From NCBI GenBank assembly GCA_003989085.1, contig RXIV01000001.1, positions 682,001 through 746,000 on the forward strand: DNA of 64,000 nucleotides. Direction: 5' to 3'. Both the position numbers and the translations under genes were made by a program. A model generated the notes under the pieces. It saw only the letters and a program-made list of their open reading frames with translations. It searched no databases and was not told the origin of the DNA. The stretch comes from Candidatus Competibacteraceae bacterium. Lineage in GTDB: Bacteria > Pseudomonadota > Gammaproteobacteria > Competibacterales > Competibacteraceae. Of this stretch, positions 43,986 through 54,102 are shown piece by piece. Within the stretch, counting starts at the first letter, position 1, and every line of letters starts with the position of its first letter.

Positions 43986-45011
43986 ATGATTACCCTGCCT
44001 TTTGCCTATGACCCGCCGAAGCTGCGCGGACAACTACGCGCCACGCCCGACGATTTTCAGGTGCGCGAGGTCGTCGATTTTGCGCTGGATGGCGCTGGTG
44101 AACACGCTTGGCTGTGGGTGCGAAAACACGACGCAAATACCGACTGGGTCGCGAGACGGCTGGCGGAACGGGCCAGTGTCTCGCCCGGCGCGGTCAGTTA
44201 TGCCGGGCTGAAAGATCGCCACGCCGTTACCGAGCAATGGTTTTCGGTCCATTTACCCGGCAAGGCCGACCCGGACTGGGCCGCGATCCATCCCGATTTT
44301 ACGGTGCTGGAGGCGGTGCGCCATTCCCGCAAGCTGCGGCGCGGGGCGTTAAGCGGCAATCGCTTCCGCATCACGATCCGTGATCTGACCGGCGATCCGG
44401 TGGAACTGGCGGCGCGGTGGCGCACCGTCGCTACAGCAGGCGTTCCCAACTACTTTGGCGAGCAGCGGTTTGGGCGCGACGCCGGTAATCTGCTCCGGGC
44501 CGAGGCGATGTTGCGCGGGCTGGAAAAGGTGCGCGACCGGCATCAGCGCGGTCTGTACCTGTCCGCCGCTCGTTCGGCGCTATTCAACGCGGTGCTGGCG
44601 CGGCGGATCGCCGGGGGTCATTGGGATCAGGCGCTGTCGGGCGAAGTGCTGATGCTGGCGGGCAGTCATAGCATTTTCCATGTTGCCGAAGCGGATGAAA
44701 CACTGCGCCGGCGGGTGGCTGATTTTGACCTGCATCCTACCGGCCCGTTGTGGGGCGCGGGCGAACTGCTCAGTAGTGGCGTGGTGCGGGAACTGGAGGA
44801 AGCCGTAGCCGACGAGTGGCCGATCTTCCGCGATGGACTGGCGGCGGCGGGCTTGAAACAGGAACGGCGAGCGCTGCGCCTGTTGGTGCAAGGAGCAGCG
44901 CTGGAACTTCCAGAACCCGACGTGGCTATTCTGGAATTCCAGTTACCCGCCGGGGCTTACGCGACAATGGTGCTGCGGGAGCTGATTCAGGCGACTGATT
45001 CAGGCAACTGA
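43986..45011 (+). CDS. truD: tRNA pseudouridine(13) synthase
   Basis: A 341-residue TruD. The start at 43986 (MITLPFAYDPPKLRGQLRATP) matches the family; the frame extends upstream to 43914 without support. The catalytic Asp77 is in AGLKDRHAVTEQWFSV, and NYFGEQRFGR is the second hallmark. It modifies U13 in the D-arm of some tRNAs. The 277-bp region upstream (43709-43985) contains no recognisable gene. Confidence 0.94.
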   Translation: MITLPFAYDPPKLRGQLRATPDDFQVREVVDFALDGAGEHAWLWVRKHDANTDWVARRLAERASVSPGAVSYAGLKDRHAVTEQWFSVHLPGKADPDWAAIHPDFTVLEAVRHSRKLRRGALSGNRFRITIRDLTGDPVELAARWRTVATAGVPNYFGEQRFGRDAGNLLRAEAMLRGLEKVRDRHQRGLYLSAARSALFNAVLARRIAGGHWDQALSGEVLMLAGSHSIFHVAEADETLRRRVADFDLHPTGPLWGAGELLSSGVVRELEEAVADEWPIFRDGLAAAGLKQERRALRLLVQGAALELPEPDVAILEFQLPAGAYATMVLRELIQATDSGN

Positions 45012-45012
45012 T

Positions 45013-45945
45013 TCAAAGACCCTCCGCCCACCGGGCGCTCGCGGTGCGGCGATGACTGGCCCAGGCGTCGCCGCTGTACAGCGCCAGCGCCAGCCAGATG
45101 CAGCCGAACACAACCAGATGAACCCCGGTGAACGGCTCCCGGTAAACCACGACCGCCAGCAGAAATTGCAGGGTCGGCGTCAGGTATTGAATCAGCCCGA
45201 CTGTGGATAGCCGCAAGCGTTGGCCGGCTTCAAGGAACATCAGTAATGGCGCGACCGTGATCGGACCAGCGAGCAGCAGCAGCGCATCGGTCTGTCCATC
45301 AATTCTCCCCAGTGCGCCGCCGCCCAGCGCCACCAGAAACAGCAACGCGACCGGAGCCAGCAACAATGTCTCCACCGCCAGTCCCAGCGCCGGATTGAGG
45401 CCGGCCTTTTTCCGCAGCATCCCGTAGCCGCCAAAGCTGAGCGCCAGAGTCAGGGCGATCCACGGCAGCACGCCCTGACCGATCACCAGCGCCAGCACGC
45501 CAACGGCGGCTATCCCGACCGCCAACCACTGGCGCAGGTTGAGCCGTTCATGCAGAAACAGCACGCCCAACACCACGTTGACCAAGGGGTTGATGTAGTA
45601 GCCGAGGCTGGCTTCCAGAATCCGGCCCTGCTGTACCGCCCAGATGTACAGCAGCCAGTTGCCGGAAATCAGCAGGCTGGTGATCGCGTAGAAGCCAAGC
45701 CGACGCCAGTTGCGAAAGTCGGCCAACAGCGCCTGCCCACGGCCTTGCAGCACGACCAGCGCCAGCAGGATCAACGCCGATCCAAGGATGCGATGCGCCA
45801 AGACCTCCAGCGCCGGAACGTGCTGGAGCAGCTTGAAGTAGATTGGAAACAATCCCCAGAAACTAAAACAGCCCAGAGCGTTTAACACGCCGGCCAGGGC
45901 GCGATGAGCAGGCAGGACGGCAACAGCCGGTGAAAGGCGCGTCAT
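45013..45945 (-). CDS. rarD: RarD-type EamA-family transporter
   Basis: A 310-residue protein with about ten membrane helices in two EamA repeats. The start block GCFSFWGLFPIYFKLLQHVP and the segment LEASLGYYINPLVNVVLG are RarD hallmarks. The substrate is not established (drug/metabolite transporter superfamily). It converges with truD (1 bp gap) and follows dnaE on the same strand after 44 bp. Confidence 0.9.
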   Translation of the reverse strand: MTRLSPAVAVLPAHRALAGVLNALGCFSFWGLFPIYFKLLQHVPALEVLAHRILGSALILLALVVLQGRGQALLADFRNWRRLGFYAITSLLISGNWLLYIWAVQQGRILEASLGYYINPLVNVVLGVLFLHERLNLRQWLAVGIAAVGVLALVIGQGVLPWIALTLALSFGGYGMLRKKAGLNPALGLAVETLLLAPVALLFLVALGGGALGRIDGQTDALLLLAGPITVAPLLMFLEAGQRLRLSTVGLIQYLTPTLQFLLAVVVYREPFTGVHLVVFGCIWLALALYSGDAWASHRRTASARWAEGL

Positions 45946-45989
45946 TACGGTAATGAATTTCCAAGTTGGAACATCAGATTAAATTTCAA

Positions 45990-48900
45990 TTAGTTGAGAC
46001 TTCTGCGATCCGTTGTCGCCGGTATATCGTAGCGCAGCCGCACTCGGTCATCGCCGATCAGCTCCCGCAACCGCTTAAGCAACGCCTCGCCGGGTTTGAT
46101 CTGCCAGTGTGGACCAAAGGCCAGCTCCACCCGCGCCCCAGTGCCGTGATATTCCACCCATACCGCGCAACGACCTTCGGTGCGATATTCCACCAGCACC
46201 CTGTTTAACTGCCTCACGATTCCCACCGCGCACTGCTCCGCATTCAGTTGCAGCACCAGCCGGCGAGCATATTCGGCCCGCGCTTGGTCCAGGTCCAGCA
46301 CCCGTTCGACATTCAGGCGGGTGGTCTGGTTGAACTCATCCCAACCCAGTGTCCCTGTGACCAGCACAATGGCGTCCTCGACGATCAAGCCCCGGTGCTG
46401 CTCGTATACTTCCGCAAACAGACGAAGCTCGATCCGGCCACTGCTATCGTCTAAGGTGACGAACGCCATTCGTCCACCTCGATTGGCGTTGCGGGTCCGC
46501 AAACTTACCACTAACCCGGCGATTAGCACTGACCGATCAGCGCCCCGGCGAGGGGTTGCGCCATTTCCGGCTACATCGCTCAGCCGGGTCACCCGCAGCG
46601 CTGCGAGCTCATCCGCCAGTCGCGTGATCGGATGGCCGCTCAGGTAAATCCCCAAACTTTCCTTTTCGCCGCGCAGCCGCTCCTCTTCACTCCAGTCTGG
46701 CAAAGCGGCAACCGGCAATGACCGGGCAGGCGTTTTCTCAACAGCAGCCAATCCAAACATATCGTTTTGACCGGCGGCGCCATTGCGGGAATGCTGATCC
46801 GCCATTTGCAGAGCATCTGGTAATTGCGCCGTCAGCGTCGCCCGATTGGGACCCAACTCATCCAGCGTCCCGGAGCGAATCAGCGAGTCCAACACACGGC
46901 GATTTAGTTTACGCAGATCCACCCGCTGACAGAGGTCAAACAGATCGCGAAACGGGCCACTGCGCCGTCGTTCTTCCAATAGTCCTTCAATGGCCGCTTC
47001 GCCAACGCCTTTAATAGCGCCCAATCCGTAACGAACTTCACCCAATTTACCGACTGTGAACCGATATTCGGAAACATTAATGGCCGGTGACGCAATAGTC
47101 AGCTTCATCCGGCGGCATTCTTCAATAAACACCACAACCTTATCCGTCTTATCCATATCAGAAGACAAGACTGCCGCCATAAATGCCGCTGGGTAATGGG
47201 CTTTAAGCCAGGCGGTTTGATAAGAGACCAATGCATAAGCAGCGCTATGGCTTTTATTGAAGCCGTAGCCGGAGAATTTATCAACCAAGTCAAAAATATA
47301 ACTAGCGGTTTCTTCTTCAACCGCATGATTCACCGCGCCACTGATAAAAACCGAGCGCTGTTTCGCCATTTCCTCCGGTTTCTTTTTGCCCATCGCCCGC
47401 CGGAGCAGATCAGCTCCACCCAGACTGTAGCCCGCCAGCACCTGAGCAATTTGCATCACTTGTTCCTGGTAAAGAATGACGCCGTAGGTCGGTTTAAGAA
47501 TCGCCGTTAGCGAGGGATGCGGGTATTCAATCCGGGCCTGACCATGCTTGCGGTCAATGAAATCATCCACCATCCCTGATTGCAGCGGCCCTGGTCGGAA
47601 TAACGCCACCAGCGCGATGATCTCTTCAAAGCAGTCCGGTTGCAGGCGGCGAATCAAATCCTTCATGCCGCTGGATTCCAACTGAAAGATCGCGGTGGTC
47701 TGGTAACGCTTCAGTAAGGCAAAGGTAGGCGGATCCGCCAGTGAAATAGTTGAAATATCCAATGGCGGTTCGCCCACCGCCTGACGTTGCTGATTAACGG
47801 TCTGCAACGCCCAGTCAATAATAGTTAGAGTCCGCAAGCCCAAAAAGTCAAATTTCACCAGTCCAGCAGACTCCACGTCGTCCTTGTCGAACTGAGTGAT
47901 CAGACTGGAATCATCCTGTTCCCGGTAGAGCGGCGCGTAGTCGGTTAATTGGGAAGGCGCAATCACTACGCCGCCTGCGTGCTTACCCACATTCCGCGCC
48001 AAGCCTTCCAGTTTACGGGCCAGATCAATCAGGGTCCGCACATCTTCCGCTTGCTCATACAAGCGGCGTAATTCTGCTTCCTGCTCAATCGCCTTATCCA
48101 GAGTAATGCCCAGCTCAAAGGGAATCAGCTTGGCGATCCGATCCACAAAACCATAGGGATGACCCAATACCCGACCCACATCGCGCACAACCGCTTTGGC
48201 CGCCATACTGCCGTGTGTGGCGATTTGTGACACCCGGTCGCGGCCATAACGCTGCGCCACATAGTCAATCACCCGGTCACGGCCTTCCATGCAGAAATCA
48301 ATGTCAAAATCGGGCATGGATACCCGTTCTGGATTAAGAAATCGCTCAAAGAGCAGGTCATAAGCCAGTGGGTCCAGATCCGTAATGCCCAGCGCATACG
48401 CCACCAGCGAACCTGCGCCGGAACCACGCCCCGGCCCCACCGGAATACCCTGTTGACGCGCCCATTGAATAAAATCGGCGACAATCAGGAAATAACCGGG
48501 AAAATCCATTTGAATAATAACGCCGAGTTCCTGCTCCAGGCGTTCATCATAGGGACGGCGGCGATCAGTAAAATCGGGTGCTGCTGGATTAAGCAGTTTT
48601 TGTAAGCGCTGCTCTAGTCCAGCGCGAGCCTGACTAGCAAAATAAGCGGCGGCGCTCATACCGTCAGGCGCGGGAAAATCCGGTAAAACATTCTTGCCCA
48701 GATCCAGTTGCAAATTACAGCGGCGGGCAATTTCAATGCTGTTTTCCAGCGCCTCCGGTAAATCGGCGAACAGCTCAGCCATTTCCACTGGAGTACGTAA
48801 ATACTGCTGATCGCTATAGCGGCGCAGGCGGCGCGGATCGTCCAGAATAGCGCCGTCATGAATGCAAACCCGCGCCTCATGCGCCTCGAAATCTTCACGT

Positions 48901-49514
48901 TGGAGAAAGCAGACTTCATTGGTCGCCACCAGTGGCGTAGCAGTGGCTTCGGCCAGCGCCACCGCCGCATCCAGATACTCTTCTTCCTGCGGGCGACCGG
49001 TGCGCTGCGCTTCCAGGTAAAACCGTTCCGGGAACAGGCGTCGCCAGTCTGCCAGCCAGGTTTCGGCCTGCTCCAGCCGGTCGTTCAGCAGGGCTTGACC
49101 GATTTCGCCCTCACGCCCGCCCGATAGTGCGATGAGACCGCCGGTGTGACCGTCCAGCCAAGCGTAATCCAGCGTCGGGACTCCACGTTGCTGGCCTTCC
49201 AGATAGCTGCGGCTCACCAGCCGGGTCAGATTCCGGTAACCGTCCAGATTTTGGCAGAGCAGTGTCAGTCGGGTTGGCGGGTCATCACGCCGACGCACCC
49301 AGGCATCCACCCCGATGATGGGCTTAATCCCGACCCCCACTGCGGCCTTGTAAAACTTGATCAGGGCAAACAGATTGCTCATATCGGTCACGGCCACCGC
49401 CGGCATTCCGGCAGCGGCAACCTGCTTGACCAGACTTTTGATCCGGATTAGCCCGTCAACCAGTGAGTATTCAGTGTGCAGGCGCAAGTGGATAAACGAC
49501 GCGGGCATGGTCAT
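45990..49514 (-). CDS. dnaE: DNA polymerase III alpha subunit
   Basis: A 1174-residue replicative polymerase of normal length. It has the N-terminal PHP domain ([17 protein letters not shown]), the catalytic palm motif MPDFDIDFC with two of the three metal-binding aspartates, the fingers region ([18 protein letters not shown]), a helix-hairpin-helix, an OB fold, and a C-terminal tail. The start ATG 49514 overlaps the rnhB stop by 4 bp; MPASF at 49508 is an alternative. The classic rnhB-dnaE pair is conserved here, but the usual flanking lpxB and accA are absent. Confidence 0.97.
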   Translation of the reverse strand: MTMPASFIHLRLHTEYSLVDGLIRIKSLVKQVAAAGMPAVAVTDMSNLFALIKFYKAAVGVGIKPIIGVDAWVRRRDDPPTRLTLLCQNLDGYRNLTRLVSRSYLEGQQRGVPTLDYAWLDGHTGGLIALSGGREGEIGQALLNDRLEQAETWLADWRRLFPERFYLEAQRTGRPQEEEYLDAAVALAEATATPLVATNEVCFLQREDFEAHEARVCIHDGAILDDPRRLRRYSDQQYLRTPVEMAELFADLPEALENSIEIARRCNLQLDLGKNVLPDFPAPDGMSAAAYFASQARAGLEQRLQKLLNPAAPDFTDRRRPYDERLEQELGVIIQMDFPGYFLIVADFIQWARQQGIPVGPGRGSGAGSLVAYALGITDLDPLAYDLLFERFLNPERVSMPDFDIDFCMEGRDRVIDYVAQRYGRDRVSQIATHGSMAAKAVVRDVGRVLGHPYGFVDRIAKLIPFELGITLDKAIEQEAELRRLYEQAEDVRTLIDLARKLEGLARNVGKHAGGVVIAPSQLTDYAPLYREQDDSSLITQFDKDDVESAGLVKFDFLGLRTLTIIDWALQTVNQQRQAVGEPPLDISTISLADPPTFALLKRYQTTAIFQLESSGMKDLIRRLQPDCFEEIIALVALFRPGPLQSGMVDDFIDRKHGQARIEYPHPSLTAILKPTYGVILYQEQVMQIAQVLAGYSLGGADLLRRAMGKKKPEEMAKQRSVFISGAVNHAVEEETASYIFDLVDKFSGYGFNKSHSAAYALVSYQTAWLKAHYPAAFMAAVLSSDMDKTDKVVVFIEECRRMKLTIASPAINVSEYRFTVGKLGEVRYGLGAIKGVGEAAIEGLLEERRRSGPFRDLFDLCQRVDLRKLNRRVLDSLIRSGTLDELGPNRATLTAQLPDALQMADQHSRNGAAGQNDMFGLAAVEKTPARSLPVAALPDWSEEERLRGEKESLGIYLSGHPITRLADELAALRVTRLSDVAGNGATPRRGADRSVLIAGLVVSLRTRNANRGGRMAFVTLDDSSGRIELRLFAEVYEQHRGLIVEDAIVLVTGTLGWDEFNQTTRLNVERVLDLDQARAEYARRLVLQLNAEQCAVGIVRQLNRVLVEYRTEGRCAVWVEYHGTGARVELAFGPHWQIKPGEALLKRLRELIGDDRVRLRYDIPATTDRRSLN

Positions 49515-50101
49515 TCCTCGATGACGGTTGCTTGCCGCGCAGCGGCGACCGGCGCAAAGGAACGGCGATGTTCAGGGCAGGGCCCGTAGCGGCGCAGAGC
49601 CTCGCGGTGGACGGCGGTGGGGTAGCCTTTGTGGCGGGCGAAGCCATACTGTGGATAGCGCTCATGCAGTTGACGCAGCTCGGCATCCCGCGCCGTTTTG
49701 GCCAAAATCGAGGCTGCGCTGATCGCCGGCTCGGTCGCGTCGCCCTTGATAATGGCTTGGCAGGGACAGGTCAGCGCTGGACAACGGTTGCCGTCCACCA
49801 AAGCACTGTCGGGCGTGATGCCCAGATTGCTGACCGCACGCTCCATCGCCAGCAGTGTCGCTTGCAGGATATTGATCTGGTCGATTTCCGCCGCCTCAGC
49901 GCGGCCCAGCGCCCAGGCCAAGGCGTTGGCGCGGATTTCCACCGCCAGTTGCTCACGACGGGTGGCGCTGAGGGTTTTGGAATCAGCCAAGCCGGCAATC
50001 GGCCGGGTGGGGTCGAGAATGACGGCGGCGGCAACCACCGGCCCGGCCAGCGGGCCACGCCCAGCTTCATCAATGCCGGCGATCAAGATAGAGTCAGTCA
50101 T
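49511..50101 (-). CDS. rnhB: Ribonuclease HII
   Basis: A 196-residue RNase HII that removes RNA primers and misincorporated ribonucleotides. Motif [21 protein letters not shown] gives catalytic Asp11 and Glu12; further acidic residues are in ADSKTLS and ALVDGN. The C-terminus includes [11 protein letters not shown]. It overlaps dnaE, so the two are co-translated. Confidence 0.96.
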   Translation of the reverse strand: MTDSILIAGIDEAGRGPLAGPVVAAAVILDPTRPIAGLADSKTLSATRREQLAVEIRANALAWALGRAEAAEIDQINILQATLLAMERAVSNLGITPDSALVDGNRCPALTCPCQAIIKGDATEPAISAASILAKTARDAELRQLHERYPQYGFARHKGYPTAVHREALRRYGPCPEHRRSFAPVAAARQATVIEE

Positions 50102-50104
50102 GGG

Positions 50105-50227
50105 TCATGGCGAGAAGGTGGAGCTGGGGAAGACAGTGAAGACATCGAGTTGGGTGATTTTGCGTAGTCTGGCAATGATTTCATCATCGACCAACCACCG
50201 CTGCGGGTCCTGACTAACGTCGCTCAC
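50105..50227 (-). CDS. Possible 40-residue ORF upstream of rnhB
   Basis: A GTG start at 50227 preceded by GGGGA on the minus strand opens a hydrophilic 40-residue frame (DPQRWLVDDEIIARLRKITQ) that ends 3 bp before rnhB. It could be a small leader gene of the rnhB-dnaE unit, or chance. Nothing else supports it. Confidence 0.22.
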   Translation of the reverse strand: MSDVSQDPQRWLVDDEIIARLRKITQLDVFTVFPSSTFSP

Positions 50228-50342
50228 GGCGCAGTTCCCCTGGGTTTTAACGGTTCAAAGCATACACAATGCATGATGACTCATGCTGTTTTAGCAGTGC
50301 TGGCCTTGATCAAAAGCGGGTTAAAATTCTGGAGAAAGCGCA

Positions 50343-50813
50343 ATGGCAACCGAGATTGAACGCAAATTTTTGCTCCGCGATGCACGCTGGCGCGAGGCTG
50401 TCGAATGCTCGGTGTGGCTGCGGCAGGGCTACCTGAGCAGCGACGCCCACCGTTCGGTGCGGCTGCGGATCGCCGCTGGACAGGGCTTTCTGACCATCAA
50501 GAGCGGCACGGTCGGCATCCAGCGCAGCGAATATGAATATCCCATCCCGCTGGTCGATGCAGAGGAGATGCTGGATCGGCTGTGCGAAAAACCGTTGCTG
50601 GAAAAAACGCGTCATTACCTGCACTTTGGCGGGCATCGATGGGAAATTGATGAATTCGCTGGCGACAATGCCGGCCTGATCGTAGCGGAAGTGGAGCTGC
50701 GTTGCGCCGATGAACCCTTGGCGTTGCCCGACTGGCTAGGCGAAGAAGTCTCGCACGATATCCGCTACTACAATTCGCAATTGATCCGTCACCCCTACTT
50801 GACCTGGTCATGA
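50343..50813 (+). CDS. CYTH-domain triphosphatase-like protein
   Basis: A 156-residue protein of the CYTH/TTM tunnel-fold family. The signature is EIERKF at residues 4-9 (ExExK; Glu4, Glu6, Lys8), with more charged strands (SVRLRIA, FLTIKSG, YEYPIP, KTRHYL) lining the tunnel. Relatives are inorganic triphosphatases or nucleotide cyclases; the short single-domain form suggests triphosphatase. GGAGAAAG lies before the start. It overlaps the next gene by 4 bp (ATGA), so the two are coupled. Confidence 0.88.
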   Translation: MATEIERKFLLRDARWREAVECSVWLRQGYLSSDAHRSVRLRIAAGQGFLTIKSGTVGIQRSEYEYPIPLVDAEEMLDRLCEKPLLEKTRHYLHFGGHRWEIDEFAGDNAGLIVAEVELRCADEPLALPDWLGEEVSHDIRYYNSQLIRHPYLTWS

Positions 50814-51295
50814 GCGAACGGTTGATCCGGATCAATAGCGCCGGACAGGCGTTGACGTTGTGGGAAGCGGGCCGCGCAATAGCCGTCTATCCAGTATCGA
50901 CTGCGCAAAATGGCCTTGGCGAACGGCGCGGCAGTGGTTGTACGCCGCGTGGCTGGCACAGGATCCGGATCAAAATCGGGGCTGGGTTGCCGATCAATGC
51001 GGTCCTGGTGGGACGGCGGCCAACTGGCGAGATTTACGGTCCGGAACTGGCGACCCGTTACCCGGAACGGGACTGGATTCTGACCCGAATTTTGTGGTTG
51101 ACCGGGCTGGAGTCGGGGTTCAACCGTGGCGGCAGCGCCGATACCTTACGCCGCTTCATCTACATCCACGGTTGCCCGGATACTGTGCCGATGGGCCTCC
51201 CGCTGTCGCACGGTTGCATCAGAATGAGGAATCAGGATCTACTGGACTTATTCGAGCGGGTGGCGACGGGCGACCGGGTGTTTATCGCCGGTTGA
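50810..51295 (+). CDS. L,D-transpeptidase (YkuD) without a signal peptide
   Basis: A 161-residue stand-alone YkuD domain. The catalytic motif is complete: FIYIHGCPD, then SHGCIRM with Cys136. No signal peptide or membrane segment is visible (MSERLIRINSAGQALTLWEA). Similar proteins occur in many gammaproteobacteria beside CYTH genes. The predicted reaction is peptidoglycan crosslinking or anchoring, which needs a periplasmic location, so export is an open question. Confidence 0.88.
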   Translation: MSERLIRINSAGQALTLWEAGRAIAVYPVSTAQNGLGERRGSGCTPRGWHRIRIKIGAGLPINAVLVGRRPTGEIYGPELATRYPERDWILTRILWLTGLESGFNRGGSADTLRRFIYIHGCPDTVPMGLPLSHGCIRMRNQDLLDLFERVATGDRVFIAG

Positions 51296-51301
51296 GAGGC
51301 T

Positions 51302-51320
51302 ATCTCATGTTCCATGAGAT
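51302..51320. terminator. Hairpin between convergent genes
   Basis: A perfect 8-bp stem ATCTCATG/CATGAGAT with a TTC loop, 7 bp after the YkuD stop and just ahead of the convergent beta-lactamase-fold gene's end. No T-run. Confidence 0.4.
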
Positions 51321-51329
51321 CTCCAAGAG

Positions 51330-53420
51330 TCATGGCGCAGCCATCAATCTTAATGTAATCACGGTATGGGGCGCCCCATACAGCAGCAGATAAGCGCCCG
51401 CTAAAACGGTGCTGGCGTTGCTGTCACCCGCCCCGGCGGCTAGCAGCTTCAGATTGGCGTCGTATAGCTTCCATGCACGAGAGCCGAGGATTGCTACTGA
51501 ACCCGGCGCTGGCAGCTTGCGCCACTCGGCGAGACCTTCAGCGCCTATGGTAATCGCGCTATCACCGGTTGAAAGCGTGGGTACGCCAGCCTGCGGGCGG
51601 AACAGCGAACTGCCATAGCGCGCCCAGTCCTCGCCGTCGCGGGTCTCAATGATCACATCGTTCATATCGCGCCCGAAATTGACGGGGATTTTCAGGAACA
51701 TTCGCGCCAACGTATCGCTGCCGGAGGGATCGACGATTTGCGAAGTTTCCAGCAGGGCGGATGTGGCGAACAGATAACCGGGCAAGTCATCCAACGCCTC
51801 CAGCGTAAACCGCGGCGGCAGGCCCTGGACCAGAGGGATGGATTGCGCATCTTCATTAACTGCCAGCCAAGACTGGCCGACCCGCGCTTGCCAGGCCGCT
51901 GATAAACGGCCCGCCGGCTGGACCTGCTGGCCGAAGGGAATCTCTGAGAGATAATGGCCCATCCCGCCGGGTCGAGCGGCGGCCAGGTAGCGCCGCCCGT
52001 CGGCGATCAATGTTCGGTACGATACATTCGGCTGGGCATCGCTGGAGAACGCGCCATCGACGCGCTGCTTTAAACCGCTGGTGGTCTCAGCCCACACGCC
52101 ATTGCTATAAGCCGAAACCCGTAAGGTCCGGTCGGGCGCAGCGGTCAGCCGAATCAGTGCGCCGTATTGGGCATAATCGCCGACGATGGCGGCTAGATCG
52201 GCGTCGGTCGCGGGTCGTTCGGGTTGGGGGACATTGGGTAACGGTGCCGGTACTGCGTGAATGCGGCCACGTTCAGCCAAGGCGTTGAGCATAATCCGTT
52301 CAGCCAGGAGGCTTGGGTTAAAGCGGATGGAAGCGCCCGTCACCATCACTGCCAACCGTTCCTCTGGCGCGACAAAGAAGTCCGAGGCATAGGTTAGGGT
52401 GCCGCCGTTTTTATGCCAGGCGGTCACACCCACGGCGGCGAGTCCGGGTTGCGCTACGCCGTCCCAGCCCAGCCCCCAATGTGCTGCGGTGGGGATAGGG
52501 TTGAAAGGGAGCTGTGATGTCTGGTCACGGCCCATCTCGGCCACCGCTGCTTCCGACAGGATGCGCACATCACCATACCGGCCGCCATTCATGAACATCA
52601 TGGCCAGGCGGGCCATATCGCTGGGTGTTGAATAAAGACCGCCTGTAGCATAGCCGTTGGTATATTCCTGAGGATCGGCGTGGTCCCCGGTGTAACCTGG
52701 CGCAAAGGATCCAGCCGGAAAGGGCGCCAGTGCAAAGCGGCTATGGATCATACCCAGCGGTGCGAGAATTTCATCGTTGACGAACTGGACATAGGGCTGG
52801 CCCGATAGCGCCGCCACTAGCGGTTCGATCATCGTCAAACAGTCATTGCAATATACCGCCATCTCGCCCGGCTGATGTTTGAGCCGCTGGGTCGTCAAGG
52901 CGTGTTGGACTTGCGTGGCGTAGTCCAGGATCGGAGCGTAGGTGAACGCGTTACGATAATCCGTGCCGCCGAAACCTGCGGTATGGTTGAGCAACATGCG
53001 CACCGTGATCTGCGAGTATTCGGGCGAGGCCATACGGAAATCGGGCAGGTATTGCGCGAGCGGCGCATCAAGGTCAACCTTGCCCTGATCGACCAGCGTC
53101 ATCATGGCGATAGCGGCGAAGAGCTTGCTGACTGAGCCGATACCATACATCGTGCTTAGAGCAGGGGCCGTTTGCGTCGCCTTGTCCAGATTGCCGAAGG
53201 TTTCGCTCCAGACGATACGCTCACCATCAATCAGCGCCACGGAAGCGGAGGGCGTATCCGTGTCAATAAGCCGCTGTTGGATCGCGGCGCGGCTGTCGGC
53301 AATGGTTTTTGGATAGGCCAGCGGGGTGGGATCCTCATCGCCGCCACAACCCGTCAGGAGGCTGAACACCAAGGCGATCAGCGCAACCGAGGGCCAATAA
53401 ACAGTGGACAATGGCGTCAT
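51330..53420 (-). CDS. Beta-lactamase-fold serine hydrolase lipoprotein
   Basis: A 696-residue protein. The start at 53420 follows GGAGA and gives a lipoprotein signal with lipobox LLTGC (Cys25). Residues about 35-400 form a class C beta-lactamase/serine hydrolase domain: Ser96-Val-Ser-Lys99 (SxxK), a YCN motif (YxN) and HKNGG in place of KTG. Residues about 400-696 hold an additional beta-rich region of no clear family. Such enzymes include esterases, D-aminopeptidases and penicillin-binding-like proteins; resistance is not implied. It stands alone. Confidence 0.83.
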   Translation of the reverse strand: MTPLSTVYWPSVALIALVFSLLTGCGGDEDPTPLAYPKTIADSRAAIQQRLIDTDTPSASVALIDGERIVWSETFGNLDKATQTAPALSTMYGIGSVSKLFAAIAMMTLVDQGKVDLDAPLAQYLPDFRMASPEYSQITVRMLLNHTAGFGGTDYRNAFTYAPILDYATQVQHALTTQRLKHQPGEMAVYCNDCLTMIEPLVAALSGQPYVQFVNDEILAPLGMIHSRFALAPFPAGSFAPGYTGDHADPQEYTNGYATGGLYSTPSDMARLAMMFMNGGRYGDVRILSEAAVAEMGRDQTSQLPFNPIPTAAHWGLGWDGVAQPGLAAVGVTAWHKNGGTLTYASDFFVAPEERLAVMVTGASIRFNPSLLAERIMLNALAERGRIHAVPAPLPNVPQPERPATDADLAAIVGDYAQYGALIRLTAAPDRTLRVSAYSNGVWAETTSGLKQRVDGAFSSDAQPNVSYRTLIADGRRYLAAARPGGMGHYLSEIPFGQQVQPAGRLSAAWQARVGQSWLAVNEDAQSIPLVQGLPPRFTLEALDDLPGYLFATSALLETSQIVDPSGSDTLARMFLKIPVNFGRDMNDVIIETRDGEDWARYGSSLFRPQAGVPTLSTGDSAITIGAEGLAEWRKLPAPGSVAILGSRAWKLYDANLKLLAAGAGDSNASTVLAGAYLLLYGAPHTVITLRLMAAP

Positions 53421-53606
53421 CAGAATTCTCCGCGAGAAACCCTGGCCCAAAGGAAAGACCGAGGAGGAAAAGTGGGGTGTCCGCAACGATGACTGCTTTT
53501 AAAAAGCAGCGCTTGACACCATTTCTCCTGATTCTACTTAATCTTTTCAGGAGCACGCTTTCTTATAAGAAGGCAACATCATGAATTTACTGTGCAAAAT
53601 GACATT

Positions 53607-54101
53607 CTACTGGTTGCCCATTTGGGATCGCAGATTGTCCAACACCCCCTGAAACGCCTGCTGGTTGCGGGGATTCAGTTCGCTCAGGGTCTGATGGGCT
53701 TCGAATACAATCCGGGTCAGTTCATCCTTACACAGACCTTGATCAACCAGAGGCTGCAAGGCGGCGCTAATGGCGGCGCCGGTGTCGCGGATGGTGAAGA
53801 TGTCATAAAACCCCATGGTGTCCAGGATTTGATTGACGTCGGGGTTGGTGGATAGCAGAGTGGTTTTATGGGAAAAACGCTGTTGGTTAAAATTAGCGAT
53901 TTTGGCCAGTAAACCCAGACTGGTGCTGTCGATGGAGTGGGCCTCGGTCAGATCAACGACGATGTCGTCGTAGTCGGTGCGGGCGAACAGGCCATCCAGA
54001 AAATCGCCCAGCGCACATCCCATGGTATAGCGGATATCGCCAACCAGCTTGAGGATATAGACGCTGCCCTGCTTGACATAGAATGCTGCGCCACTGTTCA
54101 T
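53607..54101 (-). CDS. STAS-domain anti-sigma factor antagonist-like protein
   Basis: A 164-residue protein. The N-terminal STAS fold (about 1-110) contains VDLTEAHSIDSTSLGLLAKI, where the Ser/Thr of DST is the usual phosphorylation site. A helical tail follows (about 115-164). It starts 1 bp after the phosphatase gene, so it is the likely dephosphorylation target of that PP2C protein. No anti-sigma kinase of RsbW type is in the cluster. Confidence 0.85.
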   Translation of the reverse strand: MNSGAAFYVKQGSVYILKLVGDIRYTMGCALGDFLDGLFARTDYDDIVVDLTEAHSIDSTSLGLLAKIANFNQQRFSHKTTLLSTNPDVNQILDTMGFYDIFTIRDTGAAISAALQPLVDQGLCKDELTRIVFEAHQTLSELNPRNQQAFQGVLDNLRSQMGNQ

Positions 54102-54102
54102 C

